The position numbers were made by a program, and so were the translations under genes. Shown here piece after piece: positions 44,103 through 57,576 of a stretch of DNA of 64,000 bases. The notes below the pieces were generated by a model. The model saw only the letters and a program-made list of their open reading frames with translations. It made no database searches and had not been told where the DNA came from. The stretch comes from Phlegmacium glaucopus (lineage: Eukaryota > Basidiomycota > Agaricomycetes > Agaricales > Cortinariaceae). The stretch's first letter is position 1, and every line of letters starts with the position of its first letter. The stretch is from the NCBI GenBank assembly GCA_015039465.1, contig MU130497.1, forward strand, positions 936,970-1,000,969, read 5' to 3'.

Positions 44103-46891
44103 GTACCTGGGTATCAAAGATGTTATCTTGATTCTTGAAGTCGTTATCTTTGTTCGTAATATCCTATCTACTATCATCATAATCTTGAATGGCCGTACTA
44201 CCGAGTATTGAATGTTGAATGTTAGTGTTTGGATGTTCAAGTTTCCACTCGGAAGCTTCTTATGTCCACTCCTGCTCTTTTTCCCCTTTCCAATTACATG
44301 TTATTTTTAGATAGGAACAGATAGATAGACGAACTTACTCGAACCGAGCCCTACCATGTTATGAATCTTTGCTCGTGACATCATGGGGCTGCTGTATTTT
44401 TAAAAGTTTTGAATGGCAGTACGCTAGAACTTACTCGAAAGATTACAACCTCGTTCGATATGATGTCATCCCTTTTCTGCGCTCAGGCTTTAGGTTTTGA
44501 AGATACCTACTTTATTCGTACTTTATGGCATTTCCTTGGCCTGATAATCTTATCCAATCACGGCTTCTATCCAACTTGATTATTTAAAACCGCCGTGACG
44601 AAATTAAGGACATAGTATGGTCCAAGTATGGTCGTAACTGCATTGGTTGAAAATTCCTCATATGTATATATGTATGTAAGATGCAGTGGGGAGTGTACGA
44701 TTTCCTTTCAAAGACCCTGAAGGCACGCACAAGACACGTGTGCAAAATACACCCAAGCGCCTTTTAACACAAGCGCCATTTAGCGGTGCACCAAGAAGTT
44801 TTTTAATTTCTAGAACAACTTGTTGAACATCATCACAGTAGTATACTTAGCTCCATGTTCGCTGATTTGGCGGTGTCCGACCTTCGTGGGATGAGCAGCC
44901 AAGTATCCAAAGTCCGACTTATCTGATTCCGTATATCCGATTTCCGCCTTTGCCGTTCTCCACCGGCGTCTGCGCGTGGGTTAACCTTTATTTGAACTTC
45001 CTCGTGATATATGTAATTGCTGACAGTGTTATGGCACTGCATGCATAGAGCTAACTGAATAAGCATACCGACACAATATGTATGGCACATTGGATATATT
45101 TAGGTCAAGGTCCGGCTTGGTTCGGAGGTGGCTGGGGTTAGCCGATGTGCCGTGTGCCGAGCGCATGCCGACCTCGGTCTTAACTCCATGATCGAGCGCT
45201 GCCAAGCACCACCAAATATTACAATTGGCGTTTTGCGTGTATTTATAGAGATTTACAGGCGTTTATTTTCAATTGCCTCTCTCGGTTATTAGCTGTTATC
45301 ATCACAGAATGAGTTTAAAAACATAAGAATGAAGACGCCAGTACAGAAATTTGGTGTTAACAACATATACGAACATCGCTGAGTTTTGAGAACCGCCTAG
45401 TACATGGCCTGAAACTATTTTACAGCTTGAAGACGAGGATGAAGGAAATTTCTCGGAAAATTGATTGCAGGGTTAAGTTAAGGTATCTCAGGTTCAGGCA
45501 CACCTTTCCACTGTCATGCCATCGTGTAGTCAGGTAACCAGCAACGTCCTTCCATTTCCTACTTACTATGTACTGTTCCAATTGGAGTATAATATTTCTC
45601 CGCTTCCTCCTCCTAAAGTCTATTGTGTTTGTAATGCTCTCCTGGACCGCTTTCAAGTTCTAAGTTAGAAGGTGATAGATAACCTATAAATCCCCATCTT
45701 CCGAGCCTGAGTAAATAGTATACCGAATATCATGCTGAGTATCATCCAATGCGAGGCATACGATATGTGCCATGCTCCGCCGGTGCGTCACTATAGTGGG
45801 CCCAGGAGTGGCTATTCGTTCGCATGTACATCTCATATTTAGATTTAGGGTGTTAAGTGGCTCCTGAATCCTGACATGATTTTAACTCGTAGTGGATAGT
45901 ATATAGCTTGATAACCGAAGTGCCTTGCCAAGTGGTTCGTCTTTTTTGGGTGGTGGCTGTGGGATCTGGGTCCTGGGCCTGATGATCGGCTAAATGGAGC
46001 AGGAAGGAGAAGGAGCGGCAGAGCAACATGCTGCAACATGAGAGGCAAATAAATGGTGGTAAATACCAGTGATTGGGATAGTGGGAAAGGGTTGAAGGAA
46101 GCTTTTGAAGCCTTGAAGGTCTGATTGAGGTAGCATCTCCTTTGATGGTTGAGGATATGCCGAGTCGCACGACCTGAGTAATATGAGAGCTGCATGGCAT
46201 CATCTACCTGTCTTGAAAATATCGACCCATTAGCAACAGTTTTTGACTACTAATCAATTATTCCTCGAAGGATGAGCCTCTTTGAATGCTTGAAGAGTCT
46301 AGTCCGTGGATCCATGAGCGATTTTTGAAGGTTGATTTATTATCGACGTAGACAATATCACCATCGCTGATCATAGGATCTAGACCTCTCAGAGGAGGCC
46401 TAGATTAAACGGGTACCAAATTAGACTCTGTCCTCAGGTGTGATAAGGTGTCCTATTGCAGCCAATGTACCTTGAATATTCCATGGATTCCAACATCGAG
46501 GTGCTGTGATTCCAGACGCGCTGCCGTCGCTGTGCACGAGCTCCGTCCTAATAAGGGATCGACAGGCACAAGAATTTGAGAATCATGAACTGGTTATACT
46601 GGTGCGTATGTTCGGGGTTTCAGTTGGACACTCGTTGCAAGGAACCACCCAAGGAGCTGTTCCTGGAAATGGATAGCAACAGCAAAAAAATTACCTTTTG
46701 AGCGTCGTGGTTTGGGCACGAGTCCGGATCGATCCGGTTGTCCCGAAAGGTTGCGAACGCGAAACCAGAGCTTCGGTGCCTGTTATCCAGGAACGCTGAA
46801 CTGGTTCAAATTCGTTATATACAAGTCTAATCAGAATGTTGTGCCTGAGAACCAGTTTTCCCCCTCCCCACCTTCAGCCATCACATACATA
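44103..46891. other. 2.8-kb intergenic region, no gene recognised
   Basis: Stop-rich on both strands. The longest frames (minus, 45,845-46,203) are two overlapping low-information frames with no family resemblance. No inverted-repeat element or tRNA was found. It holds the 3' end of the helicase gene and the promoter of the G-alpha gene. Confidence 0.5.
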
Positions 46892-49601
46892 ATGCCCGTG
46901 TCCGACGACCCCCTCGATGAAGTCCTCAGGCCACCAGAAAATGAGACGCCAGAGCAATGTCAGCTTAGGTTAACAAGAGAGGCCGAAGCCAAGCGCGTCA
47001 GTATGGCTATCGATGCCAGTATCAAGGCAGAGCGTCAAGCGCGAAGAAAGAAACGTATCGTTAGACTCCTATTGCTTGGCCAGAGCGAGTCTGGTAAGTA
47101 TCCTTTTTCTATTTACCATATTTTCCGTTGAACAGGTTCTGGGTTCATAGGCAAATCGACGACTTTGAGACGTATGTAGATGTGAAACTCTCAAGGCTTT
47201 ATGATGTTGATATGATTACTAGAATTTCAACGACTCTACACGCCAACTGCCTTCCGTGAGGAGAGGATTCTATGGCGCGCCGTCATCCAACTTAACATCG
47301 TTCGCTCAATACGAACCATTCTTGATGCGCTTTCTTATCCGGCCTCAACCTCACCCTACGCATCTCCGGAGTTCCGTGCACGAAGTATATCTCGGATCCG
47401 ACCCTCAAACGCATCCATGACCAACTCTCCTCCTTTACCACCGGTTAGGGTTGATGTTATGGGAAACCAGCGAGTAAATTATAGTAATGGCGATGGATTC
47501 GAGATGCAGTTTTCACATGGCTCCTCACTACATTATCCCCCTTCACCTCGTCGACACATTCGACCTTCACATCCAGACATTGACCCAGATTCAGACACTG
47601 AATTGACTGTAGCCAACAACTCCGTCGATTACAATAACAGTCCTAGATCGGATCCAGTGTCGTCAACTGCCACTCTCGCCACTACTCCCCTCGATGCACT
47701 CAAAGCCCGTTTACTGCCACTACGGCATATAGAGGCCTTACTCATTGCTAAATTGGTACCCCCAAATGAAGATGAGGCGACACATTTTGCTAGCCCGAGT
47801 AGAAACAGTGGATACCCTTCACCCTCTGGCAACAGCATTCATACCATAAACAGTTACGGGCGTGCGCATGGACGGAGTCAATCTCACTACGATCAAGAGA
47901 TATTCGTACGTCCTGGCGCAAGTTGGAAAGGTGCTTTGGCGCGGGCTAGAGTGAACTTTACTGGGTATCCATCGTCTGCCGGTTCTAGTTCATCTTCGTC
48001 ATCTTCAAATAATGAACACGGTACTGCACAAAGACCGATGAGTGCCGGAAATACAGGGTTGGAGACTCCGGACGAGCCACAAGAAGTCCTTTATTCGTGT
48101 AGAAAGGACATGATACAGCTATGGAATGATCGAGGGATTAGGGAAATTTTGAGAAGGAAGAAGATTAGACTGGAGGACGCGAGTGGCTTGTAAGTTTATT
48201 CTATTTTCTACCCCCCGCACCATCAATGTGGCCGATTTGAGCTCATTGTTTTTTGTATGTGGGAAGCTTTTTGGATGACCTTGAGCGTGTCACCTCGTTG
48301 AAATATATGCCATCTGACGACGATGTACTCAAAGCGCGACTCAAGACGGTAGGCGTCTCGGAGTACAAATTCGAAATGGAGGTCAGCGCGGGCAGGGATA
48401 GTGGTACTGAGTGGCGGATTGTGGACGTAGGCGGAAGTAGGAGTCAACGACGTGAGCCTTTTGACTGATTCCCAGGGCCAACGCATGTTAATGGGTGGTA
48501 TAGCGACGTGGGCCCCCTTCTTTGACGATGGTGAGTGTGCTTTCCAACGCGTATATGCGCATATACTCACTTTATCATGTCACGGCAGTGGATGCTATTA
48601 TTTTTCTCGCCCCAATATCAGGATTCGACCAAGTCCTTGCAGAGGACAAGACGATAAACCGACTTGTAAATTATTTCACATTTATTTACGCTAATCAGAT
48701 CTCATATACTCATATATGTGATAGGAAGACTCCGTACTACTATGGAAAGCAGTTTGTTCCAATAAACTGCTTGCCAATGTGGATTTGGTACTCTTTTTGA
48801 ATAAATGTGACCTTCTGGAGAAGAAGCTGAATTCAGGTATTCGGTGCGTGTTTTCTTATTTACCACCGGTTCTTCTAGTCCGAACTTTCAATGGCGATAT
48901 CTTGTTTGTGTTCTGATATCGCCACCCCGCTCGGAGCCTAAGGCTTAGCTCTTTCCGTCTTGGTCGAGAAATGGATCTTCGCTTTTTTTCGTGTTGTCAA
49001 ACCGAACTAGACGTTGCGTCTCGTCCTTGCAATGATAGTGATCTAATTCTTTGTTTCGTCAACAATGACTTAATTGCATTGCATGACGCTGCTGTCCCTC
49101 CTTCTCTCCCCGCTGTCTCGGAATGCCCCACCCAACATGCCATGAACCGTTTGTCCGGCCTTCAGTTCTATTTTCCCCTCTGATCGTCTACCTCTTGAAC
49201 CTCGGACTTTGTCATGTCGTCATTCAGCCTTCACTGACCTTCCATATTTTCCCAGATTGACAAAATACGTTCGGAGTTATGGCGATCGGGAAAACGACCT
49301 TGACACTGTCAGCAAATGTACGTACTCTTCCCCGCTATGAGACGGACGGAAGTTGATTATCTTGAATGTTTAGACCTTCGTGGGAAATTTAGTGCAATCC
49401 ATCGAGAATACTCGATTAACCCCAGGAAATTTTATGCATTTTGCACCAGTGTCACGGATACTGCCACCACTGCTGGTATTATTGCCAGCGGTACGTTTTT
49501 AACCTCATTTCCGTGCAGAATGTGTAGGCCTGAACAACCTTTATGTCTCAGTGCGCGACATGGTAATCCGTCAACATCTCAAACAATCTAAACTGCTGTA
49601 A
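46892..49601 (+). CDS. Divergent G-protein alpha subunit
   Basis: ATG at 46,892. Blocks in order are LLLGQSESGKSTTLR (P-loop, split by an intron), a long helical-domain insert rich in Ser/Pro (about 47,400-48,100), ARLKTVGVSEY (switch I, Arg and Thr), WRIVDVGGSRSQR (switch II), FFDDVDAIIFLAPISGFDQ, LFLNKCDLL (NKxD) and CTSVTDT (TCAT-like). Introns include 48,452-48,503. Stop at 49,599. The catalytic Gln of DVGGQ is Ser here, which in canonical G-alphas would impair GTP hydrolysis. The family is expanded and divergent in Agaricomycetes. Receptor coupling is inferred, and there is no obvious N-terminal Gly for myristoylation. Confidence 0.85.
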
Positions 49602-51209
49602 CTCCAAGGTCCTACTTACTTATACTTACCATTTATCGTGGAGAAGTTCCGATCTATCAAAGTGATCAATATCCCCCCCCAACTATACCGTGACCGTCAA
49701 ATACCTCGGAGGCGTCTACGTGCCCACTTCACCTGGGATCATATCGTATCTGCATCTTTGGTCTTTGGAATTTATTCGAGCGCTAGTTGCAAGGATTTTG
49801 AAGAATCTTCCCTGGATCCCATCTTTTACCATCTTATTTTGACGACGCCTATGTGACAACGACTATCATGACGCCATTACCAGCAAAGTTATCATACCCA
49901 GACGATGAATGAATCATAATCGAAAGCTACTCCCCAATACCAATTTCCAACTACGTTGTTTGGAGATCTTTCATGGCGGGATCACCCTTTACACATGCAA
50001 TCTATACTTTTCTACCTCGATTGAGATGTTTTACGACACACTCTTGTACTACACACATTCTGTTGTACACACTAAAAAAAAACACTTGGCCGACTACCTG
50101 CCGTAGGATCCAGGATCCCCTTGCTCCTGCCGAATGAGAGGCCTCTCTCCATTGCTTATAGGCTGTTGGAATCGACCGTTATTCAAGTTGTTCACAGTAT
50201 GTAACTTGATTTTGTTTTCTCATTTAAATATCCAATTTTACCATCACAAACTCAAAGATCATCTGTACTTTACTTACCTTTTCTGTACGATTTCCTTATT
50301 CCTCGTGGCAATCAGGGTTTTTAGTCTTCCCCTTTCCCATATCACAAGTATTTCTATTCCTGGTTTTTTGTTGTTTCATCATTCGCGGACTTTTTTTGAA
50401 AAACTACACAAATAGCACGTGTTCTTTCCTCATCATCATATATAATTCGTATTACGCTACGTTCAAATATCAAATTTCACACCGAACCTGGGCCTACCTG
50501 TGATTTTCGGTTTTCTTATCTTCTGGTTCCTTCACAGCCATCATATATACTGCCACGCCCACGCCACCAAATCCCATGTGGTTCTTTATCAATTAATCAA
50601 ACAACTCACGATCTTGGAACGGAACGGCATGAAATTCCAGCTATTCCCAGTCGGCTCATCCGGAGACGCTGGGAGACGACGTCCCAAAAATATGTTTGTG
50701 TGATCTCCACGGAAACGGACCTCCGAGTCTTTTGTTATATACCTAGATATGTCAAACCTTTGGATTAAAATTGTTTGTCTTTCTTTTTTCACAGATGGAG
50801 CAGGAGAATGAAATTGAGCTGTAACATGAGACCCTGTCTACATTTCGAACCACCATTCCTTCTATTTTTGAACCTGCCTTCAGTGGTCATGATGTTATTG
50901 GTTAGTTACTCGCTGGCAACTACGGGCCGTCGGGTCATAGATGTTACTTCGGTACATATCATTGCAGCGCATTCAAAACGGTGTTGCTGTCATTTCCGGG
51001 CGCCGTTCACCAATTGAGCAAGCGCTACGTGAAGCTTTGCAGTTTTGGGGCGTTGTTTCGATTTATCGAGAGCAACCAACCACTTGTTCATTTGCAAGGG
51101 AGTACTAACGAGCGTCTATTTTATAAAGTTCCCAACTCGAAGTTGGTCACATTGACCTCACAATCAAAGTTTCTAATGGTCGCTGTTAAAATCGACGAGC
51201 ATTGATATT
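49602..51209. other. Intergenic region, no gene recognised
   Basis: T-rich and pyrimidine-rich stretches (50,200-50,420). No frame, RNA or repeat could be supported before the tRNA at 51,210. Confidence 0.5.
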
Positions 51210-51290
51210 GGTTCAATGGTCTAGTGGTTATGATTTCTGTCTCACACTTGTGTCCACAGAAGGTCTCCAGTTCGATCCTGGATTGAACCA
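51210..51290 (+). tRNA. tRNA-Val(CAC): tRNA-Val (CAC) with 8-nt intron
   Basis: Acceptor GGTTCAA pairs with TTGAACC and the discriminator is A. The D arm is GTCTAGTGGTTATGAT. The anticodon stem TCTGT/ACAGA encloses loop CTCACA with anticodon CAC. The T arm is TCCAGTTCGATCCTGGA. The extra bases CTTGTGTC after position 37 are an intron at the usual site. It is the same tRNA as at 57,577 apart from the intron. Confidence 0.93.
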
Positions 51291-51430
51291 GAACGAAGGA
51301 TGTATATGTGTTTTGATAAATTTTTTTCATGTCTCATGTATCGACAATTTGCTAATACCAATTAAGCCTCGGGGTAAATTCAGGTGATTGAATTAGAGCA
51401 ATTTTTACTTGAGGGCCGAAGCAACAAAAA

Positions 51431-51513
51431 GGGCCTCACTGGGAATTGAACCCAGGACCTCTTCCATATTGGATTTACCCAAAGGAAGAATCATGCTACT
51501 AGACCATAAGGCC
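51431..51513 (-). tRNA. tRNA-Pro(TGG): tRNA-Pro (TGG) with short intron
   Basis: On the minus strand acceptor GGCCTTA pairs with TGAGGCC (one G-T pair) and the discriminator is C. The anticodon stem CTTCC/GGAAG encloses TTTGGG with anticodon TGG, followed by an intron of about 11-12 nt after position 37 (TAAATCCAATAT region). The T arm is CTGGGTTCAATTCCCAG. It lies 140 bp from, and is oriented toward, tRNA-Val. Confidence 0.9.
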
Positions 51514-52747
51514 TTGCTGTTGGAAACTGAGAACACAACTTTGAATCTTACGAACAGCGACACCCCAACTTTGTTAACAGTCGCTCGTTCACTGTTCTGA
51601 CTCTTCATATGGATCAGGTTCGGGATTGTTGGTGTGCTGAAGGTTGCGACGGGTGGCATGGGAATTTTTGAGGAACTTACCTTCTATCGAGTCTCGACAA
51701 ACATGTATCGCACATTCTCTGCGTGACGTTGGGACATCCGGACACATGAGACTGCGAATACAGGTATAGGCAGGCTGTGGTCTTGTATGCGAGAGAGATC
51801 GAGGATGAAATTTTCAAGGAGAAGATAACCTGAATACAGCTTAAGGACATTGACAATTTGACCGGGGTTTCAAGCTATATAGATTGACATGGCGGGACAT
51901 GGCTCAAAAAGACGGCTAGCGACGAGCAATGCATGTAGATTATGCAGAACTTACAACAGTGCGAGGTATATACTATATACTATGAACTATGAGATTTGAA
52001 CAGGGGTTGAGGAGTATTGTTAAGCCAGTCGAAAAGTAAGTAGATATATAATGTTATATAAATGCAAGAAAAGAAAGAAAGAAAGAGAAGAAAGTATATG
52101 CGTCGTAGATTAATAAATGATATATGGATGAAATGAATACACAGGTCCGAAGTTGATGATACGGAAAGATGATGCGATACGTGTATATATATATACAGAA
52201 AAGATGGAGAGGGGAGCAAAGATGAGATGAGGGAGGAGACGGGGAGAAACGGAGGGCAAGAAAAGAACGCGAAGGAGGTAGAGGAGGAAGGAGGAGTGGG
52301 GCGATATAGAAACAGTATGCTGCAGGCGATTCCAAGAAAGGTATCCTTTTTTTTCGATGTTGAGTCCGAGGAGGAAAAGGTATAAAGATGAATCTAAAAA
52401 ACCTGTAATAAAAACATTTATGCATTTGCGGTAAATTTGGGAATTAAAGTCTTTGAATTAAAGGTCCTGAGGGGCTTGATGAACAGGGTTTAGAGATCTT
52501 GAGTTCGAAAGCTTGAAAGTTGGAGAGAGGGGAAGCCTGAAGGTGGAAAGAGAGGGAGATGGGGAGAAGACTTGGGAATATTCATAAAACGCTTCACTGA
52601 TACTGATGATTAACATCACAATTCACAACTCAAAGAAAGCGCACTGTCAAAGCGAGCGGATGGACCAGAGGCAGAAAGTTGGGTTTGCGGTAGTCGGAAG
52701 GCAAGAAAGGAGGCAAAGGAAAAGTCTTGAGGGGCCTTCATGAATCA
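51514..52747. other. Intergenic region, no gene recognised
   Basis: It contains purine-rich tracts (52,060-52,280, GAAAGAAAGAAAGAG and GGAGGAGACGGGG) that produce Ser/Phe-rich antisense frames. No gene is supported. It includes the 3' flank of the heat-shock gene. Confidence 0.5.
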
Positions 52748-54927
52748 CTAACTTCGGATCAAAACCGTTTGCTCATCGTCCAACTCATAAGGCTTGCCAC
52801 AATATATCTTCAAATTGAGCACGCCATCTTCCATGAACGCGTCTATGTCTTCGAGCTAGAGGTTCCGTTGTTGATGTAGAGTTTTTGATCACGCGTTGTA
52901 TGTGTTGTTGATTAATTAATTAGGTGGATGTTGAATATATTGAATGGTCGACCAAGTTTGAGTCGAAATCATGGCAGCAACGGCGGATAGCACCAAAAGT
53001 ACCAGGATCCGTGCATAGCGTCCATGTGTTGAAGCGAATTTGTTTCATGCGTTTTGGAATGGCATAGGCACAATGTTTTGTTTTTGGTATTTTTTATTTT
53101 ATTTTCGAGGTGTGAAACAAGAAAAAAAAAGGGTAAAACGCAATTTTTTTTTGGTTCACAACCGCCAAGAAATAATATAGCCAGAAACAAACAAAAAAAT
53201 ATGCCAAATTTTAAAGCCAATTCGCCAATTCGCAATTCGCCAAGTAAGGATTGCGCCAGACGGAGGGTGGGGCGGAGCAGGGGAAAAAATCAAAGAACGA
53301 CAATCAAAAACTCACGTTTCACACAGAGAGAGAAAGAGAGAGAAAGGGAGGCGAAAGGAGTAATGATAATTTTCAGGGAGGAATAAGGTGACGAGGGGGT
53401 GAAGGGGGTTGCTAAAGTGGGAATTACGCACCTTGGTAGTAGAAGGTACCTGAATAACCCTCTTCAGCGATCCAAACCTTCGTTCTCGTAAATCCGGATT
53501 GATACTTGTTCGTTTCTGCTTCGTTTCGCTTGAAGTATCTTGAGCTCCACTGCCCGTCCCGGTCCCAGATTCAACGGCGCCAGGCAGGTCAAACACAGGA
53601 TTACTCTCCGCGTGTACACTAATGAATTTCACATGATTGAAATAACAAGTGGCAAGTTTGATATGTACATCTTGTTTTTTGACACCTGGGAGTTCCAGGG
53701 AGGCGTGAAGGATGTTGGAGGATTGGGAGTAGTGCATGTCGGAGGTAATGTTGAGGGGATAGCGGCGGCGGGCGTGAAGATAGGAGCGAATTGCAGCGGA
53801 GGACGCTTGGGGTGGTTGGGTTTGGGGTTGGGTTTGGGGATTTGATGAAGGAGGAGCTTGTGGAGGGCTATGGGAATGGGCGCTTGGGGGCTGTTGAGAA
53901 GGAGCTTGAGTTTGACTCGTAGCCTGACGCGAAGCGCGCCGAGTCATTGGAGAAAATCCTATTTCCGTCTGGCGCGGTCTAGAAACAATCCAATCATCAA
54001 CGAAACGTTCATGTGAGCGGAATAAGAAATAAAAACCTACGTTGCAGCAGATCCTGCAAATTCTGGAAGCTGAGGGGCAGGGGAACCCATGGACGAAGCC
54101 GCCGCCCTTGAAGCCGCTCTCGTTTGAATAGGTCCAGGTCCAGTAGCAGCAGCGGTAAACCTAACGGTTTGCTTTCTCGGTTGCGGTTCAGCCTGTTGAG
54201 GAAGCCTGGGCGTAGAGGAACCGGAGGACCCAGCACGGGGAACTTCAAGGCCTAGGTAAGAAGCTGTAGTGCTTGCCGGGGAGGGACGGAAGTAAGGCGC
54301 CTGCTGTTGAGCACGGGTGACGCGGCCTGAGGAGCGGATTGGTCCAGAGGTCTTCCGAGAAGTATTACGTCCACCAGCAGTATTGGAGGTTGACGGACCT
54401 GATTCTGTTGCCGGGTTGGGAGTAGTACTTTGTGACGAGAAGGCATCAGTGGGGCTAGTGGCAATGTGATGCTGTGAAGAAGAGCCTGGGCGGCTAATTT
54501 GAGTTGAGAAGGGTTCAACTGAAGGTTGTCGGGATTGTTGGCCATGATATTGTTGTCGTTGATGGAATTGTTGTTGTTGTTGGTGGTGCTGGTGCTGCAG
54601 GTGCAACTGTTGGTGAAGAGCATGAGGGTGTTGTAAAATGATTGGGGTGTTATCCATCTGCGAAGTTGAAGCTTGATGAGATATTAAGTTACGGGACATC
54701 TCATCCATCTCGAGGTTAATAGTACGGAAAGCAATGGGCGTAGGACCTGTCGGTGTGGTACTATCCATGCTCGTATCCAAAGGTGACTCGATTTGATGTT
54801 GCTGCTGTTGCTGTTCACCGCGCTCGATAGTCTCCCACTGCGGATAACCAGTTACTGGGGAAAGTTGTTGCTGCGATTCATTCATGAAATTACTAGTATC
54901 AAATTGATCACTGAAAGGATAGGACAT
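52748..54927 (-). CDS. Small heat-shock protein (Hsp20/alpha-crystallin) with long Q-rich N-terminus
   Basis: Exons 54,041-54,927, 53,432-53,978 and 52,748-52,855 join in phase. The first about 300 residues are low complexity (Gln/His runs, Ser/Thr/Pro). The C-terminal part holds an alpha-crystallin-like domain: ILHASLELPGVKKQDVHIKL, ERRFGSLKRVIQVP and, in the last exon, LEDIDAFMEDGVLNLKI. Such proteins are ATP-independent chaperones that hold unfolding clients. The intron before the last exon is about 575 nt, unusually long here. A segment (ATCYFNHVKFISVHAES) inside the domain may be an unspliced in-frame intron of about 40 nt. Confidence 0.85.
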
Positions 54928-55448
54928 GCTTCAGTTCAAGTACGAGGAAAAAAAAGGTTACGGACTCATCACAGAAGTCCTTTATATATGGGAGTCCAAC
55001 TACATGTGACTCACGCGTTCCCGAGTTATAGGACAATGGGGACATGAGGCATCAGGACCCCAAAGTCGGCGCACTTTCCTGCCTCCTTATTGGCCAATAT
55101 TCGGGGTCCTAGTCCCGTACGGCGGGAGTCACGTGGCTATAATTAGCCTTTTATGGATATCCATGTCGTAAAGCCCGCCAAACCTGCACGGATGGTGTTC
55201 TCATTGTACCAGTCCTCTGGACTAGGAGTTGGAGCTAAAAGAATGAACCCACAACAGAGGATCAACATTCCAACATCTTACGTACATTGTTACCGACAAT
55301 GCACAGCAACGGAGATACAGCGTCTTGGGCAAAAAATTATTTTAGTTGTTAGAGAGCGAAGTATATATTATAACTATGACTAAAAGAAAGTTAAAAGGGC
55401 ATGAACAAGCCTCTCCCTTCAAGGAGTATTGTATCGTTGATTCAACCA
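54928..55448. other. Promoter side of the Hsp20 gene
   Basis: No gene. For the minus-strand Hsp20 gene this is the upstream region. A clear heat-shock element array was not recognised by eye. Confidence 0.4.
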
Positions 55449-57291
55449 TCATCGCGACTTGGTAGACGGTATATCCAAGTCACTATTATCCAACATCCCC
55501 GTTCCCGTCCCAGAAAAAGCTGGAGAACTATTCGAAACCTCCCCAAGTTCCAATGTTTCAGTGATTGGCAATGATGAATCCTCTACTTCATTCACCGTCT
55601 CTGGCAACGGTCCACCACTACCAGGAACACAATGTCCATGAGTCTGACTCCCAGCTCGGCTCCTTCCACTCCTCCCACTCATAAGCAACGTACCTGTCTC
55701 AGCTAGTCTTCCGCCTATAGGTACCCCGCGATCAAAGCTCCCTCGACGACTCTGACTACCGCCGCCGGCCCCCGAACCGCTTCTCAAACTACCCGATTCT
55801 ACAATTCTACGATCTAAACTTCCTCGTCTTGCATTATTACCGCCGCCGCCAACGCTTGATCCAGCATTTGAGTTTCTCCTACTCAGAGGCTCAACCGGAG
55901 ATAAAGAAGCATCCCGTCCACTCCCATTAGGAATATGGAGCAGAGAAACAGTCGGAGAACCAAACGACGAGGACAAGGAAGGAGGAGGGACAGAAGGGTA
56001 CGACAACCCTCTCGATGTAGGACCATAGCCCATTCCCATACCCAAACCGACAGAATTGAACGACATGCTAGAAGGCGGCGTAGTCAAATTCGTAGAGACA
56101 CTCACGAAGCTTGTTGGGTTAGCATATGACGGAGGCGAGGAAGAGGAAGAGGGAACAGGTGAGAAAGGATAAAGTGGGGAAGATTCTGCTGATGGTGCTG
56201 AGGATGGAGAGTACGAGAGAGGAGTGTTGGATTCTGAAGAGATATTGTTTTTAGGGCGGTGAATTTGAGATGGCGGTCGGGGGATAGGTACTCCTATGTG
56301 TGTATGAGGGTGGTTGGATGTATGAGATTGCGGGAGAGCGTGTCGTGGAACGTAAGATGATGATGGGATGTGGAAAGCAGAGGTGGATGGTGATGAAGTG
56401 TTAGAGAAATAGGCCTGTCCAGAGGACGACGCTGAAGACGATCGCCGATGTGTCGGTTGTGAAAAGGGATCAGAGGAGCTCAAGCCGATCAAGTTATCCA
56501 CTGCTAAGCCCAACTAGTAAAAGGGGAAAGAAAAGAATATCGGGATGAACACGGAAGGAAAATAAGTAGCGGTAAAGAAACCTACCCTTCTCCGATGATC
56601 AATCAACTCTTCCCTATAAATCTCATTCAATCGCGATATCCGAATATAGTCTCTCTCGGTATCCACCAACTTATTCCTCAGCTGCTCATTTTCCCTTCTC
56701 ATCGCTTCGAGCATCATCTCAGGACTCGGCTCCCCCGGATCCATGCCCCACCGACCGGAGGAGACAAAGGACTTGAAGCCTCGACGGTTGTCGGGAGACA
56801 TGTTTGGGCTTATAAAACCAGTGGGCGCCGAGTTTACGTTGTTGTATCGGAGAGATGGTGATGATGGTTCTTGAGGCGACTGTGACTGTTGTTGGTGTTG
56901 CTGTAATTGATGATGTGCGATCCTCAGTGCGGACAACTCGCGCGATAGTCTGTTGACATGCGATTCTGATTCGGCTTCGAGGGTGTTTTCCAATTGGATG
57001 TTATCTTCTTTGAGCTTGGGGACAAGTCAGCAACATATTTAAAGTTAAGATTTGAAGGGAAGGGGATTGATCACAGGGATTAAAAAGAATTCATAGTACC
57101 TGCTCCAACTTTCTTGAGAGAACATTGATGATCCTTTCCTCCTCAGCTTCATATGCATTGATCAGGTCTTCCTGATGGCGAAGGCACGTAGGATTGTAAC
57201 CATGACTGCTGCTGTTACCGCTGCTGCCGTTCGCGGAATGCGAAGCAATGTGGAGGGGGGGCGAGAACGACATGTTATGTCCAATGAACAA
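55449..57291 (-). CDS. CCDC6-like coiled-coil protein
   Basis: ATG at 57,291 (or 57,273). After a Ser-rich start, HQEDLINAYEAEEERIINVL and, across an intron, QLENTLEAESESHVNRLSRE form a coiled coil that matches the ENTLEQEQE-VNRL pattern of CCDC6 (DUF2046). A second coiled coil reads RRENEQLRNKLVDTERDYIR ... LNEIYREELIDHRRR. After another intron (about 56,520-56,585) the C-terminal 350 residues are Ser/Pro/Gly-rich and repeat RRGSLDR and RRGSFDR, possible kinase sites. Stop at 55,449. The cellular role in fungi is unknown to me; likely a scaffold. Confidence 0.7.
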
Positions 57292-57576
57292 GTTTGATGA
57301 GTCAAATCAAGAAGAACGCGCCGGTACAATTTGTTACCGAGTCGCGGTCTTTAAGACTCAAGAGTTTGGACGACAACAAGAGTAGAAAAGTTCCCACATG
57401 CTCGGATAATTCGATTGGTACGTTGGGAATGTAATCCCATGACTGAGTCTACATATTTGTAAGAAAATCCACCTAAATTTTGTGTCAAATTGTGGTTAGG
57501 ATCACCAATGACTCACCAAGTTGGGCAAAAAACATGACTTCCCTTCGATTAGTCGCTAGTTGGACAGGACAAACAC

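Noticed and set aside
45845..46203. Two overlapping 116-residue frames on minus
   Set aside because: Overlapping frames of equal length, no family resemblance and no splice-supported extension.
52969..53386. Genes inside the third Hsp20 intron
   Set aside because: Low-complexity A/T and GA-rich sequence gives chance frames on both strands; the flanking exons join in phase.
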